A DNA stretch of 33,293 bases from an uncultured Clostridia bacterium. Lineage in GTDB: Bacteria; Bacillota; Clostridia; UBA1381; CAJOGA01. Positions 26,818 to 33,293 of the stretch are shown here, one piece after another. How positions within the stretch are numbered: position 1 is the stretch's first letter; the number at the start of each line of letters is the position of its first letter. The notes under the pieces were generated by a model. That model did no database searches. It saw nothing but the letters and a program-made list of their open reading frames with translations, and was not told the DNA's origin. The translations under genes and the position numbers were made by a program. The stretch covers positions 1 through 33,293 of the forward strand of contig CAJOGA010000009.1 of assembly GCA_905233855.1 (NCBI GenBank), given 5' to 3'.

Positions 26818-28377
26818 TCACTCAGCCGTTGTGCGGCAAGGGATTATAATTTTCTGCCCCTGCTTAACGCTACCGTCCTCCATATTATTAAATGCTGTTA
26901 TATCGCCTGCCGCAACCCGGTAATGTTTTGCTATATCCCATAGCTCGTCGCCGTTTTGAGCAAAATATACCACCATAGACGCATCAACGCCTGTGTTATT
27001 ACCCATTTCAAGCTGTGCGTCGGTTATAAGCTCTGTCTCACATTTGTCAAACACCTTTACAGGCAACGCAATTATGCATCTGAGTTCGATTTCGTTTGCC
27101 ACGCTTATGCTGTAGCTCGAATGTTCCATTTCCGCTTTTATTTCACACCTCATACCCGGCATGGCACCTTGTGCATCGAGCATATAGTTAAACGGTATTT
27201 CTTTTTTACAACTGAACACCGGACTGTTATCGCTATCGCTCAGATACAAAATATACACATCAACAACACCCTCAATCATAACTCTGTCGGTATCGGTTGT
27301 TGCGGAGGTTATGTACGGCTTGGTTATCACGTTATATACCCCCATAATAGGAGGCATGTCGGAGTCGACCGATATGATTTCTTTCAACGTCTGACGGCTC
27401 CTGCTTTCACAAACAAATTTGTCCATGCTGTATTTTTGACGCTTAAGTATTATTTCTCCTTCGGTGCAGTAGCAATCGTCAACCATGTCCAGCTCTGTGT
27501 TTTCGCTTGACTTTATATGTGCCTTGACGCACACCTCCGTCTCCAGCACACGCATGTCTCCGTCGGAATCGGCAAGCGTTTCGCATTTGAAATCGGTTAC
27601 CTCAAAATCAATATCGCAATCCATAGCTTCTGTCATGTCATCAACGTCAAATATTTCGGTGAACGGTATTTCATGCTCCATAAAGTCTATAGCACGGTTT
27701 AAATCGTCGCTTATGTACAACGTGCAAATGCTCACGGTACCCTGTGCAACAACCTTGCCTGTTACGGCTTTATATTCTGTGTCGCATATTTTAATATCGT
27801 TTTTTAAAATCTCGCTCACGCCCGATTTGCCCGACGGCACCTCAAGACTGTCTCTCAGCACAAAATCTGCCTCTGTGTCGGCTTTTATATTATACACATT
27901 CAGCTTTGACGTTTTAATCTGAATGTTTTTATCCGATTCTATGCCTGTAACCACAGGTATTTCTGCATCGGAATATACTCTTGTGTCAACGCTTACAATG
28001 GCTTTTATGTTTATCTTTCTGCTGTTTATCATGTTAGCGTCAATTTGCGACACATCACATTCCACCGTCAGGCTCATCCCCGGTTTTGCCTTGGCGTCGT
28101 TTATAAGATGCACAAAGTCAAAGCTTGACTGTATGCTTTTCACACTCTGTTCCTTGTCATCGGGAATATAGAGAATTTTAAAATCCGCCTTACCGTTAAG
28201 CGTAACCTTCCCGTCGGAAACGTCTTTGTTGGTTATTACAGCGTTGGCATCAACCTGTAATATTTTCAGGATATCCGGCTTTATGTCCGGGACTATCACA
28301 TCACCGTCTACCATAACATCGGAAAAATCCTGTATGCACACTTCGTTTAATTTTATAGGTTCTTTGATCAATTCCAT
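26818..28377 (-). CDS. DUF3794 (SPOCS)-repeat protein with C-terminal LysM domain
   Basis: 519 aa; repeated DUF3794-type segments (VPDIKPDILKILQVDANAVIT... and later copies) and terminal LysM NGDELWDIAKHYRVAAGDITAFNNMEDGSVKQGQKIIIP. Confidence 0.88.
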   Translation of the reverse strand: MELIKEPIKLNEVCIQDFSDVMVDGDVIVPDIKPDILKILQVDANAVITNKDVSDGKVTLNGKADFKILYIPDDKEQSVKSIQSSFDFVHLINDAKAKPGMSLTVECDVSQIDANMINSRKINIKAIVSVDTRVYSDAEIPVVTGIESDKNIQIKTSKLNVYNIKADTEADFVLRDSLEVPSGKSGVSEILKNDIKICDTEYKAVTGKVVAQGTVSICTLYISDDLNRAIDFMEHEIPFTEIFDVDDMTEAMDCDIDFEVTDFKCETLADSDGDMRVLETEVCVKAHIKSSENTELDMVDDCYCTEGEIILKRQKYSMDKFVCESRSRQTLKEIISVDSDMPPIMGVYNVITKPYITSATTDTDRVMIEGVVDVYILYLSDSDNSPVFSCKKEIPFNYMLDAQGAMPGMRCEIKAEMEHSSYSISVANEIELRCIIALPVKVFDKCETELITDAQLEMGNNTGVDASMVVYFAQNGDELWDIAKHYRVAAGDITAFNNMEDGSVKQGQKIIIPCRTTAE

Positions 28378-28465
28378 AAAAACTCCCCTTTTTTGTATCT
28401 CTTTTTGGTATATCTTGCTCTGATATATTTTATGATACTTAAGACAAGTTTATTACTTAATTTAT

Positions 28466-28500
28466 AAAAAGGGTTGATTCATAAGAATCAACCCCTCACA
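28466..28500 (-). terminator. Hairpin copy 1 / Rho-independent terminator on minus strand
   Basis: GGGTTGATTC-ATAA-GAATCAACCC (28471-28494); on the minus strand the hairpin is followed by TTTTTATAAATT. Confidence 0.75.
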
Positions 28501-28773
28501 GACCGTCGAAAAAGTCGTTTAACCGCAAGCAAAAAAAGGCATAATTTTTTTGCTTTGAAGAATAAATAAACTTTATTTGGCCGTGATTATAATTACACAT
28601 CTTTTTAAAAAGCCGTACCATTGCTTGCTTTTTGCCAAAACGAACTCTACCGTACCTGTGTACGCCGACGAATTCGTTTTGGCAAAATTTAACTTCCTTT
28701 TTCGCAATCATTCATTTTGTCGATAGGTTTATCGACAAAATGAGGGGTTGATTCATAAGAATCAACCCCTCAA
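28466..28773. repeat. Structured intergenic element bracketed by duplicated palindromic hairpins
   Basis: Flanking copies of GGGTTGATTCATAAGAATCAACCCCTCA at 28471-28498 and 28745-28772; internal perfect inverted repeats at 28630-28644/28673-28687 (15 bp), 28712-28725/28730-28743 (14 bp) and a 9-bp A/T-rich pair near 28529-28553. Confidence 0.75.
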
Positions 28774-28789
28774 AAAAGTTATTGTTAAA

Positions 28790-30064
28790 TTATCTTGCGG
28801 CAATATCGTCACGCTCAGGTCCTACACCGACAAAGTTTACAGGAACTCCTACCAATTCCTCTATTCTCTTAATGTAGTTTTTGGCATTCTGAGGAAGATC
28901 CTCAAACTTTTTAATGCCTTTTGTGCTCGATTTCCAACCCGGAACTTTTTCATAAACAGCTTCAACTTTGTCCAAATCTTTTGTTTCAGGCATTATTTCC
29001 AATATTTTTCCGTTTAATTTATAGTCTACACATATTTCCAGCTCATCCAATTCGTCAAGCTTATCCAACTTACACAAAACAAGCTCATCAAATCCGTTTA
29101 CCATATTTGCAAACCGGAGAACAGGAATGTCCAACCAGCCCAAACGTCTTGGTCTGCCGGTTCTTGCTCCAAATTCATCGTCTATATTTGCACCGGTGCC
29201 GCGGAGAGTGTCAAATCTTTCGTCAAACACTTCTGTAGGGAACGGTCCGTCGCCAACCTGGCTGGAAAACGCTTTTGCCACGCCTATGATTCTGTCAATG
29301 CTTCTTGCAGGTATTCCGGCACTTACGGCAGCATATGCCGCAACCGGGTTGGACGATGTAACGTAAGGATATGTACCAAGATCTATATCCTTCATTATGC
29401 CCAACTGACCTTCAAACAATATCTTTTTGTTATTTTTGAGTGCTGTCTGAATCAAAGCAAAAGCATCAACAATACGGTCTTTAAATAAATCGTACCATTC
29501 TTTGCAATATTCCATAACTTCGTCAACGGTATATGTTTTGCTGTTATAGTATTCAAGCTGACTGTTTATCTGCTCAAGCACGCTTTCAAAGTGATTACGC
29601 AGATACTCTTTGTCGGCAAGGTCGCCGAAACGGATATTTATTCTTGAAGCTTTACCTGCATAAGCCGGACCTATACCGCGTTTTGTTGTACCGATATGTG
29701 CTTTACCTGACTGTTCTTTTAAAGAATCCAAATCTCTGTGATACGGCATTAATATATGTGCCCTGCTTGATATTTTCAAGCCGTCAAGCGGTACGCCTGC
29801 CGCCGCTATCTGATCCATCTCGTTTTTAAGCTCTATCGGATTAACCACCATGCCCGTACCAACCAGACAGGTTGCCTTGCTGTTGAAAATTCCGCATGGC
29901 ACAAGATGAAGTTTAAAGGTACCGAATTCGTTAGCCACAGTGTGTCCGGCATTATCGCCGCCCTGGAAACGTATTACAAGATCCTTGTCTTTGGAGAAAT
30001 AATCTACCACTTTACCTTTGCCTTCATCGCCGCATTGTGCACCGACTATAACCGTTGTGCTCAT
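28790..30064 (-). CDS. purA: Adenylosuccinate synthase
   Basis: 424 aa; VIVGAQCGDEGKGKVVDYFSK, RFQGGDNAGHTV, GTTKRGIGPAYAGKASR, GARTGRPRRLGWLD. Confidence 0.98.
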   Translation of the reverse strand: MSTTVIVGAQCGDEGKGKVVDYFSKDKDLVIRFQGGDNAGHTVANEFGTFKLHLVPCGIFNSKATCLVGTGMVVNPIELKNEMDQIAAAGVPLDGLKISSRAHILMPYHRDLDSLKEQSGKAHIGTTKRGIGPAYAGKASRINIRFGDLADKEYLRNHFESVLEQINSQLEYYNSKTYTVDEVMEYCKEWYDLFKDRIVDAFALIQTALKNNKKILFEGQLGIMKDIDLGTYPYVTSSNPVAAYAAVSAGIPARSIDRIIGVAKAFSSQVGDGPFPTEVFDERFDTLRGTGANIDDEFGARTGRPRRLGWLDIPVLRFANMVNGFDELVLCKLDKLDELDELEICVDYKLNGKILEIMPETKDLDKVEAVYEKVPGWKSSTKGIKKFEDLPQNAKNYIKRIEELVGVPVNFVGVGPERDDIAAR

Positions 30065-30192
30065 TTAATCTCCTCCTATATATAATGAATATTATTTACA
30101 AATTCATTCCCGGACATATCATCCGTAAAAAATCACAACACATATAATAATATAATTTACCGATATTGTCAACCGTCTGTATAAAGGTTTGG

Positions 30193-31002
30193 TTATTCCG
30201 CTTTATCAAGCTTTGACATTCTGTACTTTTTTGGTGTTTTTCCCATCTCGGAAAGGAAGTTGCGGTCAAAGCTTTTTATGGAATTATACCCCACCTCGGC
30301 GGATATTTCCGATATCGGCATATTGGTGTTGGTCAATAACTCGCACGCATGGCTTATACGCATCTGATTCACATGTTCTATAAAATTGATTCCCGTCTGC
30401 TTTTTGAAAAATTTTGAAAGATACGCATAATCATATCCCAAATGCTCAGACAAGGTTATCAATGTGCACTCATTTTTGTAGTTTTCTTCAACATACGTTA
30501 TTATCTCACGCAAAAGATTGCTCTTACCCGCTCTTTTTTCTTCCGATCTGGCGGTTTTGGCATTTTTTTCTTCAAGCTTTGCCTGTTCCAAAAAAGAGCC
30601 GCATATTGAATAAACATATGATTTAATAACACAAATATTGTCCGTTGGCTCAACACGTTTTTCCGGCATTTGTTTTATGTGAAAAATACATTCTCTGAAG
30701 TTTTTACCCTCGCACAGCTCAACAAATTCAGGCACCAAACTTGCATTGAACAAGTTTATCAGAACTTCACCGTTTTTGTTGAGATATTCATGATACTGAT
30801 TTTGCAAGATAAGCATGGCGTCAGATTTTTGCAAAGAATAAAGCTTTCCGCCTGCTTTCACGTCTATACTGCCGTCTTCCACATATATAAACTCATATGC
30901 ACGGTGAAAATGAAGCGGAAAACTTTCCTGCTGCAAATATATACTTTCAAAGTTCATACCGTCTCGCAAACGGTTGTTTTCATACAATACCATATAATCC
31001 AC
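30193..31002 (-). CDS. AraC family transcriptional regulator (cupin sensor plus AraC HTH)
   Basis: 269 aa; N-terminal cupin-like LHFHRAYEFIYVEDGSIDVKAGGKLYSLQ; C-terminal double HTH LSEHLGYDYAYLSKFFKKQTGINFIEHVNQMRISHACELLTNTNMPISEISAEVGYNSIKSFDRNFLSEMGKTPKKYR. Confidence 0.95.
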   Translation of the reverse strand: MDYMVLYENNRLRDGMNFESIYLQQESFPLHFHRAYEFIYVEDGSIDVKAGGKLYSLQKSDAMLILQNQYHEYLNKNGEVLINLFNASLVPEFVELCEGKNFRECIFHIKQMPEKRVEPTDNICVIKSYVYSICGSFLEQAKLEEKNAKTARSEEKRAGKSNLLREIITYVEENYKNECTLITLSEHLGYDYAYLSKFFKKQTGINFIEHVNQMRISHACELLTNTNMPISEISAEVGYNSIKSFDRNFLSEMGKTPKKYRMSKLDKAE

Positions 31003-31048
31003 CCGATTTTAAAATCAACTTGACAAAAAAACACTAATTTTAAGTAGT

Positions 31049-31077
31049 ATTATACTATATTTGACTTGAATATGCAA
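31049..31077 (-). promoter_or_regulatory. Candidate promoter for the AraC-family gene
   Basis: Minus strand TTGCAT (31077-31072), 17-nt spacer, TATAAT (31054-31049). Confidence 0.4.
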
Positions 31078-31138
31078 TACAAATATTGATATTATTAGTG
31101 TACGGAAATTTTAAAAAAAACAGGAGGTTATCACAATT

Positions 31139-33289
31139 ATGAACAAAATGTCATGTTCTGTTGCTACTATGGGCTCGCGTTTTGATCTTATTTTCGACGT
31201 TGATAACAAAGTTGTAAAACACGGCTCGCTGGGTATGTACTTAGAAGTAGCATCGCAGTTGATTTGCGGCGTTAAAAGCGAAGCGGGCGACAGCTATATC
31301 CCGTTTTCCGATATGGAAAACAATTTTTATGCTGAATATATGTCTGCAACTCAAAACTCTGTAATATTCAAGTATATCAACAAAAATCACGGCTACAACA
31401 TGAACGTTACCTTCACAAGCCCGTTCATACCAAAGGACGAAAAGCTTGCGGTGGCACCGTTTTTCTATGTTGACATAGACCTCGAATCATCAACAAGACC
31501 GCACAATCTTGTTAAGGTTAAGAAAAATATATCGGAAGGTACTGTTGTTTTCGGTCTTAAGGGCGACGATTTAACTTTAACACCGGCAAATGACGGTTTA
31601 ACCGTTGAATACGATGTTACAACAAGCAGCCGTTTCGTTTTGGGCGACTTTGCAAGAACACTCCAGCTCAAGCTCTACAATAAAGATGTTGAAATGGAAA
31701 GCGTTCGTTGCTACGAAAAAATTATGTCGGTAGAAGGCGGCAAGCCGGATGAAAACAATTTGTTTAACGTTCCGTTCAAGTTTGACGAAAACGGCAAGGC
31801 TCATGTAAGCTTTGTATGGGCAACACACAACAGCGACGATATAACATCTATCTATCATGAACACTATAAATTGTTATACAACAAATACTTCAAGAACGTT
31901 GACGAAGTTTGTGAATACGCTATCAAAAACAAAGCTGAAATAGAAAAGAAATCCCATTTCTATGACAGTGTTATTGAAAATTCGTCTTTGTCGCAAAACT
32001 GGAAGGACTTCCTCGCCTTCACATTCCAAAGCTACAAATTAAACACATTACACGTTATAGATAAAGAAGGCAAAACCTCCTTCACTGTTTGGGAAGGCAA
32101 CTGTATGTTCGACTCTACCGTTGACGTTGAATATAACAACGGTTTGTTCTACTATACAATGTGCGACGAATATTTAGATCCAACCTTCTACGAGTGGTCG
32201 CTTACCGAAAAAGACACAGGCATCATCCGCCACGACCTGGGCAGAGGCTACAACATGGACGGTATGGAATACCCGGCTAACATGGAAATAGAAGAGGACA
32301 CCAACTTCATACTTATGCTGTTTGCATATTGCAGAATGAAGGGCGATTGGACTCAGCTTAAAAAGCACTATGCAACAATTAAAAAGCTTGCAAAATTCAT
32401 CTACGATGCCGACACAACAGGCAACGGTATCCCGAACGTCGGCACGTCAAACTCCATAGACGACTCCATTCCCGCTATACACCTTGCCAAAGAACAGACA
32501 TATCTTGCAATAAAAGCTTGCTGTGCGTTCCAGGCTGTTGCAGAAATGAGCAAGATTATGGGTGATGATGAATCTTACGCTGAAAAGCTTCTTGAAAGAG
32601 CAAAACTCATCAGCGATACAGTTAACAAAGAATTGTGGCTCGGCGACCACTACGGTGTGTGCCTTGATAAATCTCAGGACGGTTACTTCAAGTTCCTGAC
32701 AAGAGAACCTTTGTCGGGCGAAATGCAAGGCAGAAACGAATATAACATCTACGCCGAAAACGGCTTGCTCTATTTGATGATGTGCGGATTCAAACCTCAG
32801 TTTGTAAATCTTGACAGACACAAGGAAAACATCTTCAATGCAACGCAAAAATGTTCGACAGAATACGGCTGCAACCACTCCGAATGCTCCGACTCCGTCT
32901 GGATCTCGCAGAATCTTTGGAGAGACTTCAACGCCGCATATCTGGGACATGACTTTTTGGACAATGTTGATAAATACTGGGAATTCCAAAAGGTTATGAA
33001 CACAAACGGCAAGCTGAACCTGTTCATTGACACCGTTGGCGAAAACTCTTTGTGGTACTACCCACGCGGACTCACATCAATGGGCGTTTTGTATGCTATG
33101 TTAAGATTAAAAATCAACTCTATAGACAAGGTTATCGAAATTGCTCCTTTAAGAAGCAGCATCAGAATACCGTTGGTATTCTTCGCTGATTGGAAAAATC
33201 AAAAGATGCCTTGGGTTGTTGAAAACGGCGGCAGCGTTACCATAGAAAACTCCGATCTGTTGGAAGGCTACAGCATTATTTATAAATAA
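31139..33289 (+). CDS. Glycoside hydrolase, GH52-like (putative beta-xylosidase-type)
   Basis: 716 aa, no signal peptide; from memory of GH52 xylosidases, shared layout FFxNVDEVxxYA..., (V)xEGxxxxxxTxD, SxDxS...YLAxKxxxA and YYPRGLTS near the C-terminus. RBS AGGAGG at 31122-31127; divergent AraC regulator. Confidence 0.6.
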   Translation: MNKMSCSVATMGSRFDLIFDVDNKVVKHGSLGMYLEVASQLICGVKSEAGDSYIPFSDMENNFYAEYMSATQNSVIFKYINKNHGYNMNVTFTSPFIPKDEKLAVAPFFYVDIDLESSTRPHNLVKVKKNISEGTVVFGLKGDDLTLTPANDGLTVEYDVTTSSRFVLGDFARTLQLKLYNKDVEMESVRCYEKIMSVEGGKPDENNLFNVPFKFDENGKAHVSFVWATHNSDDITSIYHEHYKLLYNKYFKNVDEVCEYAIKNKAEIEKKSHFYDSVIENSSLSQNWKDFLAFTFQSYKLNTLHVIDKEGKTSFTVWEGNCMFDSTVDVEYNNGLFYYTMCDEYLDPTFYEWSLTEKDTGIIRHDLGRGYNMDGMEYPANMEIEEDTNFILMLFAYCRMKGDWTQLKKHYATIKKLAKFIYDADTTGNGIPNVGTSNSIDDSIPAIHLAKEQTYLAIKACCAFQAVAEMSKIMGDDESYAEKLLERAKLISDTVNKELWLGDHYGVCLDKSQDGYFKFLTREPLSGEMQGRNEYNIYAENGLLYLMMCGFKPQFVNLDRHKENIFNATQKCSTEYGCNHSECSDSVWISQNLWRDFNAAYLGHDFLDNVDKYWEFQKVMNTNGKLNLFIDTVGENSLWYYPRGLTSMGVLYAMLRLKINSIDKVIEIAPLRSSIRIPLVFFADWKNQKMPWVVENGGSVTIENSDLLEGYSIIYK

Positions 33290-33293
33290 TAAA

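Noticed and set aside
26956-27510. 184-aa plus-strand ORF
   Set aside because: Antisense to the DUF3794-LysM gene; low-complexity shadow frame.
28496-28711. Minus-strand 71-aa ORF (MIAKKEVKFCQNEFVGVHRYGRVRFGKKQAMVRLFKKM...) within the structured element
   Set aside because: Spans the inverted repeats and starts/ends within the repeat element; no RBS evaluated with confidence and no domain recognised. More likely incidental to the element, though a repeat-associated peptide cannot be excluded.
32447-32989. 180-aa minus-strand ORF
   Set aside because: Antisense to the GH52-like coding region.

Overview
The window looks like chromosomal DNA from an anaerobic Clostridia-type Firmicute (inference from gene content: Rnf complex, split SecD/SecF, DUF3794-LysM protein). 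Left to right it contains: a truncated type I restriction-modification hsdM (minus) overlapped by a fic gene; lysS; secD-secF; a class II aldolase-like gene; a three-gene polar amino-acid-type ABC transporter; a complete rnfCDGEAB operon (minus); a small lipoprotein gene; an AGCS-type sodium:amino-acid symporter; a pyridoxal/pyridoxamine kinase; a probable membrane glycosylation cassette (1039-aa two-GT-C fusion, GT2 synthase, GtrA) followed by rsgA-rpe-thiN; an LCP-family protein with a Ser/Thr/Pro repeat tail; a DUF3794-LysM protein; purA; an AraC regulator; and a divergent GH52-like glycosidase. The most notable observations are: (1) the ABC transporter's substrate-binding lipoprotein appears circularly permuted, with the C-terminal lobe encoded before the N-terminal lobe; (2) a roughly 310-bp intergenic element next to purA is bracketed by two copies of a 28-bp palindromic terminator hairpin and packed with perfect inverted repeats; (3) the 1039-aa protein fuses two multi-spanning glycosyltransferase modules through a predicted beta-sandwich ectodomain, beside partner genes and near a Ser/Thr-rich LCP protein that is a plausible substrate; (4) fic and hsdM are fused by an ATGA stop/start overlap. 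No tRNA, rRNA, CRISPR array or complete mobile element was recognised.
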